From an uncultured Lachnospiraceae bacterium (lineage in GTDB: Bacteria > Bacillota > Clostridia > Lachnospirales > Lachnospiraceae), in NCBI GenBank assembly GCA_949740725.1, contig CATJIO010000170.1, positions 1 through 48,781 of the forward strand: 48,781 nucleotides of DNA, in the 5' to 3' direction. The stretch's first letter is position 1. Each line of letters begins with the position of its first letter. The notes beneath the pieces are model-generated. The model was given only the letters and a program-made list of their open reading frames with translations, did no database searches and was not told where the DNA came from. A program made the translations under genes and the position numbers. This document shows positions 17,943-27,690 of this stretch, piece after piece.

Positions 17943-19235
17943 CTATTTCTCAAACCGCACATGGATAGAGTTTGCATGGGCGGTGAGGTATTCGGAGTTG
18001 GCGAAAGCCTCGATGTCCTCATGAGCTTTCTCCAGCGCTTCCCTGGAGTAATAGATAATACTGGACTTCTTGATAAAGTCGTCCACTCCCAAGGGAGAGA
18101 AAAATTTGGCGGTTCCATTGGTGGGCAGAACGTGATTCGGGCCTGCAAAGTAATCTCCCAGTGGCTCCGAGCTATACTCCCCAATAAAGATAGCCCCTGC
18201 ATTCCGGATCTTAGTCATCACCTCAAAAGGATTTTTCGTCACGATTTCCAAATGCTCCGACGCGATGTCATTGGCTGTCCGGATAGCTTCATCCAAGGTC
18301 TCCGCTACCAAAATATATCCGTAGTTTTCCAGGGATTGCTCTAAGATCGCCTTTCTGGAAAGGTTCTCCACCATCTGATCTACTTCCCGGGACACTGCCG
18401 CTGCAAGCTCCATGCTGGTGGTCACCAGGATCGCGCTGGCCAGCTCATCGTGCTCTGCCTGGCTCAAAAGATCCGCCGCCACATACCTGGGGTTGGCCGT
18501 CTCATCGGCAATCACCAGGATCTCGCTTGGCCCCGCGATGCTGTCAATACTCACATGGCCATACACAGCCTTTTTTGCCAAAGCCACGAAAATATTTCCA
18601 GGGCCCACAATCTTATTCACTCGGGGGATAGACTCTGTCCCAAAGGCCAAGGCGGCCACCGCCTGAGCGCCTCCCACCTTATATACTTCCGTAGCGCCAG
18701 CCATGTGGGCAGCGGTCAGGGTCACTGGGTTCACCTTGCCGTCTGCTCCCGGCGGGGTAACCATCACAATCCTCTCTACCCCGGCCGTCTTTGCCGGGAG
18801 GATATTCATCAGCACAGTGGAGGGGTAAGCCGCCTTTCCTCCAGGGACGTACACGCCCACACTCTCTAAAGGTGTAATCTTCTGTCCCAAAATGGTCCCG
18901 TCCGGCTTGCTGGAAAACCAGCTCTGGCGAACCTGGCGCTGATGGTATTCAGAAATATTGGCCATGGAAGCCTGGATCACCTGGATCAGCTTTGGATCCA
19001 CCTGTTCTCTAGCCTCTTCAATCTCTTCTCTGGTCACCCGGATGGAGGCGGCATCGATCTTCGCATGGTCGAACTGTTCGGTAAAAGCAAAGAGCGCTGC
19101 GTCCTTTTTCGCCTTCACCTGATGGATAATCTGCTCCACCGTGTCTGCGTATTGGGTATAATTATTGGGATCCCGCTTTAGCAATCCCTCCAGAATATTC
19201 TGCTTCGTGCTCTCATCTAACCGGATGATTCTCAT
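17943..19235 (-). CDS. hisD: Histidinol dehydrogenase
   Basis: A 430-aa zinc enzyme that oxidises histidinol to histidine in two NAD-dependent steps. Visible motifs are [57 protein letters not shown] with a zinc ligand, and [10 protein letters not shown]. The ATG overlaps the hisG stop by 4 bp (ATGA), so the two are translationally coupled. Length is typical. Confidence 0.97.
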   Translation of the reverse strand: MRIIRLDESTKQNILEGLLKRDPNNYTQYADTVEQIIHQVKAKKDAALFAFTEQFDHAKIDAASIRVTREEIEEAREQVDPKLIQVIQASMANISEYHQRQVRQSWFSSKPDGTILGQKITPLESVGVYVPGGKAAYPSTVLMNILPAKTAGVERIVMVTPPGADGKVNPVTLTAAHMAGATEVYKVGGAQAVAALAFGTESIPRVNKIVGPGNIFVALAKKAVYGHVSIDSIAGPSEILVIADETANPRYVAADLLSQAEHDELASAILVTTSMELAAAVSREVDQMVENLSRKAILEQSLENYGYILVAETLDEAIRTANDIASEHLEIVTKNPFEVMTKIRNAGAIFIGEYSSEPLGDYFAGPNHVLPTNGTAKFFSPLGVDDFIKKSSIIYYSREALEKAHEDIEAFANSEYLTAHANSIHVRFEK

Positions 19236-19888
19236 ATCTGCTGCTCCTCCTCCCGCAAAATCTCCTGTAATCCCTTGATCATTTTGGAAATCCGTTCATT
19301 TTCCCGCTTCATACTCACCTGATTCACCACTACCCGGGCCGATAAAGGGCAGACCTCCTCCAGCACCACCAGTCCATTTTCCCGCAGCGTGCTTCCGGTT
19401 TCCACGATATCCACAATCACATCGGAAAGTCCCACAATGGGAGCCAGCTCGATGGAGCCGTTCAACTTGATAATCTCCACGGTCTGGTGCTTTTTATTAT
19501 AGAAGTAATCCTTAGCGATATGGGGATACTTGGTGGCCACCCGGATCAACTCGTGATGCTTGAGCCGCTCCCCGGCCTCCTGGGGGCCGCAAACGCACAT
19601 GCGGCACCTCCCCATCTTCAAGTCCAGCACCTCATAAAGCTTCCGGCTCTCTTCTAATATGGTGTCCTTTCCCACAATGCCGATATCTGCGGCGCCGTAT
19701 TCCACATAGGTGGGGACGTCACTGGCCTTGGCCAGGAAGAAGCGCATGCCTAGCTCTTCATTGATAAAGATCAGCTTTCGGGAGTGCTTGTCTCCCATCT
19801 CTTCGCATTGAATCCCGATCCGCCCGAATAGCTCCATGGCCTTCTCCGCAAGCCGGCCCTTGGCCAGGGCAACGGTAATATATCTCAT
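19232..19888 (-). CDS. hisG: ATP phosphoribosyltransferase, short form
   Basis: A 218-aa HisG of the short type, lacking the C-terminal regulatory domain. It catalyses the first committed step of histidine synthesis, joining ATP and PRPP, and needs HisZ as regulatory partner. Motifs include MRYITVALAKGRL, GAADIGIVGKD, RVATKYPHI and the PRPP-binding DIVETGSTLRENGL. The open frame reaches 19927, but AGGAGG and conserved sequence support the ATG at 19888, 16 bp after the hisZ stop. Confidence 0.95.
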   Translation of the reverse strand: MRYITVALAKGRLAEKAMELFGRIGIQCEEMGDKHSRKLIFINEELGMRFFLAKASDVPTYVEYGAADIGIVGKDTILEESRKLYEVLDLKMGRCRMCVCGPQEAGERLKHHELIRVATKYPHIAKDYFYNKKHQTVEIIKLNGSIELAPIVGLSDVIVDIVETGSTLRENGLVVLEEVCPLSARVVVNQVSMKRENERISKMIKGLQEILREEEQQI

Positions 19889-19904
19889 CTTCTCTCTTCC
19901 TCCT

Positions 19905-21179
19905 TTACAGCTCCTGCTCTTTCTCATAGTCCTTCCGATCCATCAGGCGGAACTCACCGGTGTCCGCCTGGTAGTCATTCACCCAGGAGCCGTCCCCAAA
20001 GACATAGACCAAATGGGACATGCCGCTGCGGATTGCCATCTGAAGGTAAGACTCCATGGAAGGCGTCTGGTGCTTCCTCTGGAACTGCACTGGCCTGCCC
20101 GCCTGGCGAAACTTCTTGGCCAGGGCAATGGCCGGAAGCCTGGCCGAGATGTCAAAGAGGATCAGAGTATCCGCTTTCTGCACTGGCAGGGTGATATGCT
20201 GGGCAGAAAGAGCCATAAGGAGCCGATCAGCAACAATTCCAAAGCCCACAGCAGGGGCATCTTTCCCAAACTGCTGTAAAAGCTTATCATACCGCCCTCC
20301 GGTGACTATATAGTCCCCGGTTCCATAGGTGTAGGCTTTAAAGATAATCCCAGTATAATACTGATACTTGCTCAACATTCCCAAGTCAAAGGAGATGTAC
20401 TCAGAAAGTCCATAGTTCTCCATAATCTCATGAACCTTCTCCAGACGCTGGATGGCAAACAGCGCCCGCTTATTATTGGTCAGAGCCTTCGCCATCCGAA
20501 CCTGCTCAATGGATCCGGAAAGCTCTGGCAGGCGCAGGAATACTTCCTTTAATTCCTGCGTAATCGGCGCCGACTGCAAAAGCTCCTCCACGCCAAATAC
20601 ATTTTTATTCTCAATCAATTCCCGAAGCTGGGCCTGGCTCTCCTCATCCAGCCCTGCCTCTTCTACCAGGCCACGGTAAAATTCCACCTGTCCCAGCTCC
20701 ACCTGGAACTCTTCCAGCCCTGCTGCTTTCAGGCAGTCGATAACCAGGGCAATGATCTCTGCATCCGCGTCGCTGGAATCGTCCCCAATCATTTCCGCCC
20801 CGGTCTGGGTAGACTCCTTAAGCCGGCCCTGATAGCTGGTATTGTTGGTAAAGGTCCGCTCCAGATAACATAGACGCAGCGGCATGGTTTCCTGTTCAAA
20901 ATACTTTGCCACACAGCGGGCGATTGCCGGTGTCATATCCGGCCGAAGCACCAGAGTGTTATTATCCCGGTCAAAGAATTTAAACATTTCATTGGAGCTG
21001 ACACTACCCCGATCCTTATTAAAAATGTCAAAAAACTCAAAGCTGGGGGTCTCGATATGCTGGTAGCCGTAAAGGTAGAGGGTTTTCAGGATCCTTTCCT
21101 GAACCTTCAGTTTTTGGCGGCATTCCATATCGTAAATGTCACGGACGCCCTCTGGCGTGTGGATTAGTTTATTGGTCAT
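19905..21179 (-). CDS. hisZ: ATP phosphoribosyltransferase regulatory subunit
   Basis: A 424-aa histidyl-tRNA synthetase paralogue that forms a hetero-octamer with short HisG and carries the histidine feedback site. It keeps class II fold sequence (TPEGVRDI, VLRPDMTPAIAR, GGRYDKLL) but lies directly before short hisG, which argues for HisZ rather than HisS. The frame extends upstream to 21353 within recU; the ATG at 21179 (MTNKLIHTPEG) has AAGGAG and follows the promoter. It is the first gene of the his operon. Confidence 0.93.
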   Translation of the reverse strand: MTNKLIHTPEGVRDIYDMECRQKLKVQERILKTLYLYGYQHIETPSFEFFDIFNKDRGSVSSNEMFKFFDRDNNTLVLRPDMTPAIARCVAKYFEQETMPLRLCYLERTFTNNTSYQGRLKESTQTGAEMIGDDSSDADAEIIALVIDCLKAAGLEEFQVELGQVEFYRGLVEEAGLDEESQAQLRELIENKNVFGVEELLQSAPITQELKEVFLRLPELSGSIEQVRMAKALTNNKRALFAIQRLEKVHEIMENYGLSEYISFDLGMLSKYQYYTGIIFKAYTYGTGDYIVTGGRYDKLLQQFGKDAPAVGFGIVADRLLMALSAQHITLPVQKADTLILFDISARLPAIALAKKFRQAGRPVQFQRKHQTPSMESYLQMAIRSGMSHLVYVFGDGSWVNDYQADTGEFRLMDRKDYEKEQEL

Positions 21180-21236
21180 ATTGTCTCCTTTTGGTGCTTT
21201 TGTATGGTACAGTGCTAATCTGATAACGTGACTATC

Positions 21237-21265
21237 ATTATAAGAAAGAATCCAAGTTCTGTCAA
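21237..21265 (-). promoter_or_regulatory. Perfect consensus promoter of the his operon
   Basis: TTGACA (21260-21265) and TATAAT (21237-21242) on the minus strand are both perfect and 17 bases apart, about 55 bp before hisZ. The -35 overlaps the last codons of recU. An inverted repeat TGATA-N7-TATCA (21221-21237) touches the -10 and could be an operator. The leader is too short for a T-box or attenuator. Confidence 0.82.
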
Positions 21266-21810
21266 TCCTTATTTGCCTCCTGCTTTCGCTCCAGATCTTT
21301 CTGCAGCGGCTCCAGGTAATGGACATACATGTCCCGGTGGGCGCGAATGGCAAAGGACTGATCTACCTCCTCATAGGTAAAGCTTTTCCGTCCCCCCGCC
21401 TCCATCCGGTTCCAAAAACTCTTGATGTGTTCAAAGGGCAGGTAATAAAGCTCATTTCTGGCTGTGTAAGACAGAATGATAAAGGCCACCCCTCCCTGGT
21501 GTTCAAATTCCTCCATAAAAGCCACCTGGTGAGGATGGATATTCTGCAGGGGGAAGGTGTCTGTTTTACACTCCTTGGCGTCGAAACAAACCGGGATACC
21601 CTGTACCGCCCCGATATAGTCCACCGTGCTCTTCTGGCCGAAATAGGCCAAGGTAATATGGCGGCTGGCCTTGTCAATCTCAATGGGGGTAATAGGGGTT
21701 GGAACCTTTTGAATCAAAGCCAGGCCCTTTTCCCGGTAGCTGTCATTGGTGTGGTTGATTAAGTCCTCCAGTCCGGAACCGCGAAGGCCCCGGGTATGCC
21801 AGGTTCCCAT
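21262..21810 (-). CDS. recU: Holliday junction resolvase RecU
   Basis: A 182-aa PD-(D/E)XK nuclease that cuts Holliday junctions in Firmicutes. It matches the family throughout: TRGLRGSGLEDLIN, KVPTPITP, the active site STVDYIG...GIPVCFDAKECK, FPLQNIHPHQ, and GGVAFIILSY. GGGGGAG precedes the ATG. RecU is often next to a penicillin-binding protein gene, but not here; it lies between trpS and the his operon. Confidence 0.95.
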   Translation of the reverse strand: MGTWHTRGLRGSGLEDLINHTNDSYREKGLALIQKVPTPITPIEIDKASRHITLAYFGQKSTVDYIGAVQGIPVCFDAKECKTDTFPLQNIHPHQVAFMEEFEHQGGVAFIILSYTARNELYYLPFEHIKSFWNRMEAGGRKSFTYEEVDQSFAIRAHRDMYVHYLEPLQKDLERKQEANKD

Positions 21811-21918
21811 GGGAATCTCCCCCTTTCTAAACCTTCATGCGTCTGGCAGGCGCATTGGGAATGGCCGCACTTTGGCTGCCTATTTGGCAGCGTCCTTTTA
21901 TCGTAAACAATGAAAGGA

Positions 21919-21953
21919 TGCTGCAAAAGTAACCTCGTTTGCTCTTTGCAGCA
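21919..21953 (-). terminator. Likely terminator after trpS
   Basis: TGCTGCAAA (21919-21927) and TTTGCAGCA (21945-21953) form a perfect 9-bp stem in the gap between trpS and recU, with a T-rich run (CCTTTCATTGTTT) following on the minus strand. A second hairpin, GCTGCC-TATTT-GGCAGC at 21875-21891, follows in the recU leader without a T-run on this strand. Confidence 0.6.
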
Positions 21954-22015
21954 CCCCTCCTGGTTTCTCATCGACAAAACGTATAAATTTTCCTCTGCAT
22001 CCACAATGTGCCTGG

Positions 22016-23101
22016 TCAGCTCTGGAACCGCTTCGCCTGCTCTTCGATCAGCGCTTGATCCTCGAAATAATTGATCTTCATGGCCCGCTTTACCTGAGCT
22101 AAGGTTTGGGCGGCGACTGCCTTGGCCTTTCGGCTTCCCTCCTCCAGCATCTGGTAAACCGCAGGAATATCCTTCTCGAATTCCTTTCTTCTCTCCCGGA
22201 TGGGGGCCAGCTCGTCCTGGAGCACATTATTTAAGAACTTCTTTACTTTCACATCTCCCAGGCCGCCCCGGGTGTAGTGGGCCTTTAGGGCATCCAAATC
22301 CGGATATTCCGGCAAGAACTTCTGGAAATGCTCATCCTTACAAAAGGCGTCCAGATAGATAAATACCGGATTGCCCTCCACCTGTCCTGGATCCTCCACC
22401 CGCAGATGATTGGGATCCGTAAACATGGACATGATCTTTTTTCTCACATCCTCGGCTGTATCGGATAAGTAGATGCAGTTTCCTAAAGATTTGCTCATCT
22501 TCGCCTTGCCATCCGTGCCGGGAAGGCGAAGGCAGGCCTTATTATCCGGAAGAAGGATATCCGGCATAGTCAAGGTTTCCCCGTAAACTGAATTAAACTT
22601 GTGGACAATCTCCCGGGCCTGCTCGATCATGGGCATCTGATCCTCCCCCACCGGAACCGTGGTGGCCTGGAAGGCAGTGATGTCCGCAGCCTGGCTAATG
22701 GGATAAGTAAAGAAACCTACCGGGATGCTGGTCTCGAAATTCCGCATCTGGATCTCCGCCTTTACTGTGGGATTCCTCTGAAGGCGGGAAACCGTAACCA
22801 GATTCATATAGTAAAAGGACAGCTCACACAGCTCCGGAATCTGGGACTGGATAAACAGGGTAGACTTGGCTGGATCCAGACCAGCGGACAGATAGTCTAA
22901 GGCTACCTCGATAATATTCTGCCGCACCTTCTCCGGGGTATCCGCATTGTCCGTCAAGGCCTGTGCATCTGCGATCATAATAAAGATCTGGTCATATTCT
23001 CCGGAGTTCTGCAGCTCCACTCTTCTCTTTAACGAACCTACGTAGTGCCCTACATGAAGCTTTCCCGTAGGCCGGTCTCCTGTTAAAATAATCTTTGCCA
23101 T
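22016..23101 (-). CDS. trpS: Tryptophanyl-tRNA synthetase
   Basis: A 361-aa class I aminoacyl-tRNA synthetase that charges tRNA-Trp. The HIGH-type motif is [10 protein letters not shown] and the KMSKS loop is present as [11 protein letters not shown]. Active-site sequence [14 protein letters not shown] is typical. I use the ATG at 23101 ([13 protein letters not shown]); an ATG three codons upstream is possible. The gene has its own strong promoter; no T-box leader is visible in the 135-bp gap. Confidence 0.96.
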   Translation of the reverse strand: MAKIILTGDRPTGKLHVGHYVGSLKRRVELQNSGEYDQIFIMIADAQALTDNADTPEKVRQNIIEVALDYLSAGLDPAKSTLFIQSQIPELCELSFYYMNLVTVSRLQRNPTVKAEIQMRNFETSIPVGFFTYPISQAADITAFQATTVPVGEDQMPMIEQAREIVHKFNSVYGETLTMPDILLPDNKACLRLPGTDGKAKMSKSLGNCIYLSDTAEDVRKKIMSMFTDPNHLRVEDPGQVEGNPVFIYLDAFCKDEHFQKFLPEYPDLDALKAHYTRGGLGDVKVKKFLNNVLQDELAPIRERRKEFEKDIPAVYQMLEEGSRKAKAVAAQTLAQVKRAMKINYFEDQALIEEQAKRFQS

Positions 23102-23147
23102 ATTTGTCATATTCCTTCCAAACTTGTCTGAATTTCGATCTCTATTT

Positions 23148-23176
23148 ACTATACCGTCTGGATCGCAGGATGTCAA
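23148..23176 (-). promoter_or_regulatory. Promoter of trpS
   Basis: TTGACA (23171-23176) and TATAGT (23148-23153) on the minus strand are 17 bases apart, about 47 bp before the trpS ATG. Confidence 0.75.
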
Positions 23177-23236
23177 GAGCCGGGGGAAAATAGCACTTGC
23201 AGATCGCAAATGGATAATTACTGTTCATAACCAATC

Positions 23237-24277
23237 CTACAATTTGCAGGCTCTTCCAGCACTGACTTCGTTTTCAGGAAAAATCGTTAAAAATTCCTCT
23301 GGAACGGGCGCGGTAAAGCTCCTCCCTGAGACACCTTCAAATGGCTGGGGAAGCTCAGGGAGATCCAGCTTCCAGGAATGAAGCAGCTGGGAGCGAATGC
23401 CATACCGGCGGAGCGCCCTGGCATTGACCGATTGGACGCCATATTTATAATCTCCCACAATGGGATGGCCGATAGATGCCAAATGGGCGCGAATCTGGTG
23501 GGTCCTGCCGGTGAGCAGCGCCACTGAGATCAGGGTGTAAGCGCCATTGTGAGCCAAGGGGCAGTACCGGGTTCGGATAGGCTGGCTTCCCTCCACCTCC
23601 TTGGGGAAAATCCGCACCTGGTTCGTCCCTTCCTCCTTCCGGAGAAATCCGGCAATCTCCCTGGGCTCATTCACAGCGCCGGCCACAATGCACTGATAAT
23701 ATTTATGAATGCTCCGATCCTGAAATAATCCAGACAAAAGCTGCAGCCCGGCCAAGGTCTTTCCTGCTGCCACTAACCCGCTGGTATTCCGGTCCAGGCG
23801 GTTGCAGACTGAGGGGCGGAAAGTGCGAAGCTCCTCCTGGGTAAGCTGTCCGGAAGCCAGTAGGTAGTCGATCACCGCCTCCACCAGGGAATAGTCGGAA
23901 GCCTTTGCCTTCTGGGAAAGGACTCCCGAGGGTTTATTGAGAATTAAAATATGTTTATCCTCATAGAGAATATTCAGCGGGAAGGACTGCCTGGAAACCG
24001 CCTCCTTGGGCCCCTGTCCCTTCCCCGGCAGTTGGGGCTTAGGATCTTTTGCCCAGTACCCGGAAAACTTGCTGATGGTCTCTTCCGCGAGAAACAGCTG
24101 GATCTCATCCCCCACCGCCAGCCGTTCTGAGCCTTCACACCGCTTCTGATTCAAGGTGATATTCTTTTTCCGCATCATCTTATAAAGGAAACTTTTCGGG
24201 GCCAGGTTCAAATATTTCGCCAGAAACTTATCCAGGCGCTGGCCAGCTTCATTCTCGTGGATGGTTAATGTCTTCAT
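23237..24277 (-). CDS. RluA-family pseudouridine synthase
   Basis: A 346-aa RNA modification enzyme. An S4 RNA-binding domain occupies about residues 12-70 (GQRLDKFLAKYL), then the catalytic domain with ILYEDKHILILNKPSG and the active-site aspartate in NRLDRNTSGLV, and TGRTHQIRAHLASIGHPIVGD. Most RluA proteins have HRLDR; asparagine replaces histidine here, as in some RluC/RluD subfamilies of Firmicutes. The target uridine cannot be inferred. It is 12 bp downstream of a small membrane protein gene. Confidence 0.9.
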   Translation of the reverse strand: MKTLTIHENEAGQRLDKFLAKYLNLAPKSFLYKMMRKKNITLNQKRCEGSERLAVGDEIQLFLAEETISKFSGYWAKDPKPQLPGKGQGPKEAVSRQSFPLNILYEDKHILILNKPSGVLSQKAKASDYSLVEAVIDYLLASGQLTQEELRTFRPSVCNRLDRNTSGLVAAGKTLAGLQLLSGLFQDRSIHKYYQCIVAGAVNEPREIAGFLRKEEGTNQVRIFPKEVEGSQPIRTRYCPLAHNGAYTLISVALLTGRTHQIRAHLASIGHPIVGDYKYGVQSVNARALRRYGIRSQLLHSWKLDLPELPQPFEGVSGRSFTAPVPEEFLTIFPENEVSAGRACKL

Positions 24278-24289
24278 AGACGTTTTTCC

Positions 24290-24865
24290 TTACATTGAAA
24301 GATTTTTTAGCAGCTTCACCGTGTACTCTACGCTGCCGTCATCCTCGTATTCTTCAGCCGGTTTTAAGGAATCCGCCCGCTTCCAAAAGGCGCTTTCCTC
24401 CAAAATGATCTTCATATGAGGATCCAGCCGATGGGAGCGGAGAATCTGGTTAAAGGCTTCCTCTGCTTTGGGCACGGAAATTTTGTCCTTGGCACAGTAA
24501 GCGTACACCCCGGTGGGATGCACCAGAATCCCGTCCATGGGAAGGATAAACTCCCTGGAGGTTAAGATTAAGTCATAGAGCACCTCCGCCTTATGGGTAT
24601 AGGTGGATAACTTCTGGTGAAAGCCTTCCCCTGGGGTCCGGTACTTAAATGAGGCAAAAAAGGGCGCAGCCACATTCGCCGTGGGAAGGACGGTGAGAAT
24701 CGCTGAGACAGTAAGGATATTCTTCCAGGCTGTCTCCTTCACCACCATCCGTATTCCAAGGAGAAGCAAAATCAGGGCAGCCCCCAAAAGGATCTTTGCC
24801 AGCTCTGTCTTCTTATGGTAATCCCGGTATCCATACTGGCCCTTGGTTGGTCTTGGTTTTTTCAT
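24290..24865 (-). CDS. Small membrane protein of unknown function
   Basis: A 191-aa protein with a basic N-terminus, two hydrophobic segments at about residues 22-40 and 48-72, and a soluble C-terminal part of about 115 residues with an acidic tail (EEYEDDGS). I do not recognise the family. It lies between an SDR gene and the RluA-type gene, with a weak ribosome binding site. Confidence 0.7.
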   Translation of the reverse strand: MKKPRPTKGQYGYRDYHKKTELAKILLGAALILLLLGIRMVVKETAWKNILTVSAILTVLPTANVAAPFFASFKYRTPGEGFHQKLSTYTHKAEVLYDLILTSREFILPMDGILVHPTGVYAYCAKDKISVPKAEEAFNQILRSHRLDPHMKIILEESAFWKRADSLKPAEEYEDDGSVEYTVKLLKNLSM

Positions 24866-24928
24866 TGGCAGGTCATCTCTTTTCTTTTGCTGCTGCCCGC
24901 GGCCTGTGATCCACAGCAGCTCTCTTTC

Positions 24929-25681
24929 TTAAAAAAATTTCAGCATCCATCGATGAGGAATAATCTTGCACAGCAGATGGAACAGCTTCATCAATGTTCC
25001 GTAAACTGACACGGTCCTCCCCATCAAGCTATCCCGGATAGCCTTCTTTACCACCTTTTTGGGGTCAGCCATAGCCAGCTGCTTATAGATGGGCATAGTT
25101 CCGGTGGTCTCAGCGATTTGAAAAAACTCCGTTTTCACCGGCCCTGGGCAGACGGCTGTGACACAGATTCCCCGCTTCTTTAACTCCACATGGAGCGCCC
25201 GGCTGTAGCTCAGCACGAAAGCCTTGGTGGCCGCGTAGATGGCAAAGCCTGGCTGGGGCAGAAAGGCAGCTGAGGAGGCATACTGGAGAATACGCCCGTT
25301 TTTCTGCATGTAAGGGAGGACCAGATGGGTCACCGCACACAGTGCCTGGCAATTCAGCTGTACCATCCCCATCTCATCCTCCAGGGCCACACCCCCAGCC
25401 CTGCCGATCTTGCCAAAACCTGCGGCATTCACCAGAAACACTACCTGGGGATGATTCTGCTCCAGGGCCATCTTCAACTTCTCCAACTGGATCCGGTCCG
25501 TAATGTCCATGGGGAACTGGCGAGTAGGCGCCGGCAGTTGTCCCTCCAGCTCTTCCAGCCGATCCTTTCTTCTGGCAATCAGCCAGATCTCATCCAGCTT
25601 TCCCCCAAAGCGGTCTGCCAGCTGGATAGCCGTCTCTCTCCCCATACCGGAGGATGCTCCGGTAATCATCGCGATTTTCAT
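24929..25681 (-). CDS. Short-chain dehydrogenase/reductase
   Basis: A 250-aa classical SDR. It has the NAD(P)-binding TGASSGMGRE near the N-terminus, the NAAG motif (VNAAGFGKIG), the catalytic serine in YASSAAFLPQ and YAATKAFV with Tyr and Lys, then CPGPVKTEF. The preceding gene overlaps the start region: GTG at 25690, ATG at 25687 and ATG at 25681 are all possible, and AGAGG spacing favours 25681. The C-terminus has a hydrophobic/basic end that may associate with membrane. Substrate unknown. Confidence 0.88.
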   Translation of the reverse strand: MKIAMITGASSGMGRETAIQLADRFGGKLDEIWLIARRKDRLEELEGQLPAPTRQFPMDITDRIQLEKLKMALEQNHPQVVFLVNAAGFGKIGRAGGVALEDEMGMVQLNCQALCAVTHLVLPYMQKNGRILQYASSAAFLPQPGFAIYAATKAFVLSYSRALHVELKKRGICVTAVCPGPVKTEFFQIAETTGTMPIYKQLAMADPKKVVKKAIRDSLMGRTVSVYGTLMKLFHLLCKIIPHRWMLKFF

Positions 25682-25686
25682 CCTCA

Positions 25687-27690
25687 TCACCTCTTCTTTT
25701 TATGGATATTTCGTATAGTCTTCTTCTTTTCCGGCTCTTTGAGGCCATTCTTAGCCTTTGCATTTTGGGATATTTTATCCGCGGATTTTTTTGTTCCGGC
25801 TCCGGCCCGATTTTTTGCTCCAATCCTCCCAGAATGCTTCTTTCTGGTCCCAGCCGCCTTTCCCGCTTCTCCCTCCTTGCTTTTGCCGCCCCTTGGCCGA
25901 AGCAGGCATTTGGGCCCAAAGCCGATCAGGTCCTCCCTCCCGGCCTTGATCAGCGCCTCCTTTGCCAGATCATACATTGCCGGATTCCGGTACTGGATCA
26001 GCGCCCTCTGCATAGCTTTCTCATGAGGGCTCACCGGCGCATAGACCTTCTCCATGGTTCTGGGATCTCGCCCAGTATAGTACATACAAGTAGAAATGGT
26101 GGAGGGGGTGGGATAGAAATCTTGCACCTGCTCCGGCATATAACCCAGATCCCGGACATATTCCGCCAGCTCCACCGCCTCCTTTAAGGAAGACCCGGGA
26201 TGGGAGGACATTAGGTAGGGAACTAGATACTGGCGCATTCCCAGCTGCTCATTCATCCTCTCATACTCCCGGCAGAACTGCCGGTATACTCCCTGCTCCG
26301 GCTTTCCCATATGCGCCAGTACCTTTGCTGACACATGCTCCGGAGCAACCTTCAGCTGACCGCTTACATGGTATGCGCACAGCTCCCGCAAAAAGTCCCG
26401 GCTGGAATCTGCCAAAAGATAATCAAAGCGGATGCCAGATCGGATGAATACTTTTTTCACCCCAGGAAGGCTCCGAAGCTTCCGGAGAAGGGCAATATAA
26501 TCCTCATGGCTGGCCTTCAGATTCCTGCAAGGCCTGGGAAACAGACACTGCTTCCCAGGGCAAGCTCCTCGGGATAGCTGCTCTTTACAGGCCGGGAGGC
26601 GGAAATTTGCCGTTGGCCCGCCCACATCATGGATATACCCCTTAAAATCCGGTTCTCCGATAAGAAGTCTAGCCTCCTCCAGAAGAGAATCATGGCTCCT
26701 GGCCTGGATAATCCGGCCCTGGTGAAAGGTAAGGGCGCAGAAACTACAGCCTCCAAAACAGCCCCGGCTGCTGATCAGGCTGAATTTTACCTCCTGGATT
26801 GCCGGTACACCCCCTTCCCTGTCATAGGAGGGATGGGCCGCCCGCACATAGGGCAGGTCATACACCCGATCCATCTCCTCCTGGGTCAGAGGCTTTGCCG
26901 GCGGATTCTGCACCACATATTGACTGGCTCCATAGGGCTCCACCAGACGCTTTCCGGAGAATGGATCCGTATTCCGGTACTGGATAGCAAAGCTTTCGGC
27001 ATAATTCTCCCTGTGCTCCTGGAGCTCTTTAAAGGAGGGGAGCAGCTGATAATCGTAAACCGAGTCCAAGCTTCTGGTTTGATAAACCGTCCCCTCCACA
27101 AAGGTGATATCAGAAACCGCAATACCGCTGTCCAGGGCCTGGGCAATCTCCACAATGGAACGCTCCCCCATCCCATAGGAAAGGATATCTGCCTGAGCAT
27201 CCAGGAGGATGGAGCGCTTCAACTGATCTGCCCAGTAATCATAGTGGGCCAGACGCCGAAGGCTGGCCTCAATGCCGCCGATGATAATGGGAACCTTGGG
27301 ATAGCTGCGGCGAATTAGGTTGCAGTAGACGATCACCGCCCGATCTGGACGCTTCCCCATCACCCCGCCTGGGGTATACTGGTCTGTCTTCCTCCGCTTT
27401 TTGGATACAGCGTAATGGTTCACCATAGAATCCATATTTCCGGCAGACACCAGAAAACCCAGCCTGGGCTTTCCCAGAATAGTAATGCTCTCCTCCCGCC
27501 TCCAGTCCGGCTGGGAGATGATTCCCACCCTAAAGCCAAAGGCCTCCAGCACCCGGCTGATGATGGCTGTGCCAAAGGAAGGATGATCCACATAGGCGTC
27601 GCCGGAAATGTAGACAAAATCGCATTCTTCCCACCCTCGCTGCTCCATATCCTGGGGGCAGATCGGGAGAAATTCAGTCCCCCGCTCCAT
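25687..27690 (-). CDS. YgiQ-family radical SAM protein
   Basis: A 667-aa radical SAM protein of the YgiQ (UPF0313) family, function unknown. The cluster motif is CFGGCSFCAL (CxxxCxxC) at about residue 312, preceded by the long family N-terminal domain (FVYISGDAYVDHPSFG). The last 70 residues are highly basic, rich in Lys and Arg (KKSADKISQNAKAKNG region), suggesting nucleic acid contact. It overlaps the upstream HAD gene by 17 bp and nearly touches the SDR gene, so the three are probably co-transcribed. AGGAGG fixes the ATG. Confidence 0.92.
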   Translation of the reverse strand: MERGTEFLPICPQDMEQRGWEECDFVYISGDAYVDHPSFGTAIISRVLEAFGFRVGIISQPDWRREESITILGKPRLGFLVSAGNMDSMVNHYAVSKKRRKTDQYTPGGVMGKRPDRAVIVYCNLIRRSYPKVPIIIGGIEASLRRLAHYDYWADQLKRSILLDAQADILSYGMGERSIVEIAQALDSGIAVSDITFVEGTVYQTRSLDSVYDYQLLPSFKELQEHRENYAESFAIQYRNTDPFSGKRLVEPYGASQYVVQNPPAKPLTQEEMDRVYDLPYVRAAHPSYDREGGVPAIQEVKFSLISSRGCFGGCSFCALTFHQGRIIQARSHDSLLEEARLLIGEPDFKGYIHDVGGPTANFRLPACKEQLSRGACPGKQCLFPRPCRNLKASHEDYIALLRKLRSLPGVKKVFIRSGIRFDYLLADSSRDFLRELCAYHVSGQLKVAPEHVSAKVLAHMGKPEQGVYRQFCREYERMNEQLGMRQYLVPYLMSSHPGSSLKEAVELAEYVRDLGYMPEQVQDFYPTPSTISTCMYYTGRDPRTMEKVYAPVSPHEKAMQRALIQYRNPAMYDLAKEALIKAGREDLIGFGPKCLLRPRGGKSKEGEAGKAAGTRKKHSGRIGAKNRAGAGTKKSADKISQNAKAKNGLKEPEKKKTIRNIHKKKR

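Noticed and set aside
21759-22004. 81-codon minus-strand frame upstream of recU
   Set aside because: It crosses the trpS terminator hairpin, overlaps the recU start, and shows no protein-like pattern or ribosome binding site.
23102-23236. T-box leader for trpS
   Set aside because: The gap is only 135 bp, already holds a good promoter close to the ATG, and no GGTGG-type T-box sequence is seen.
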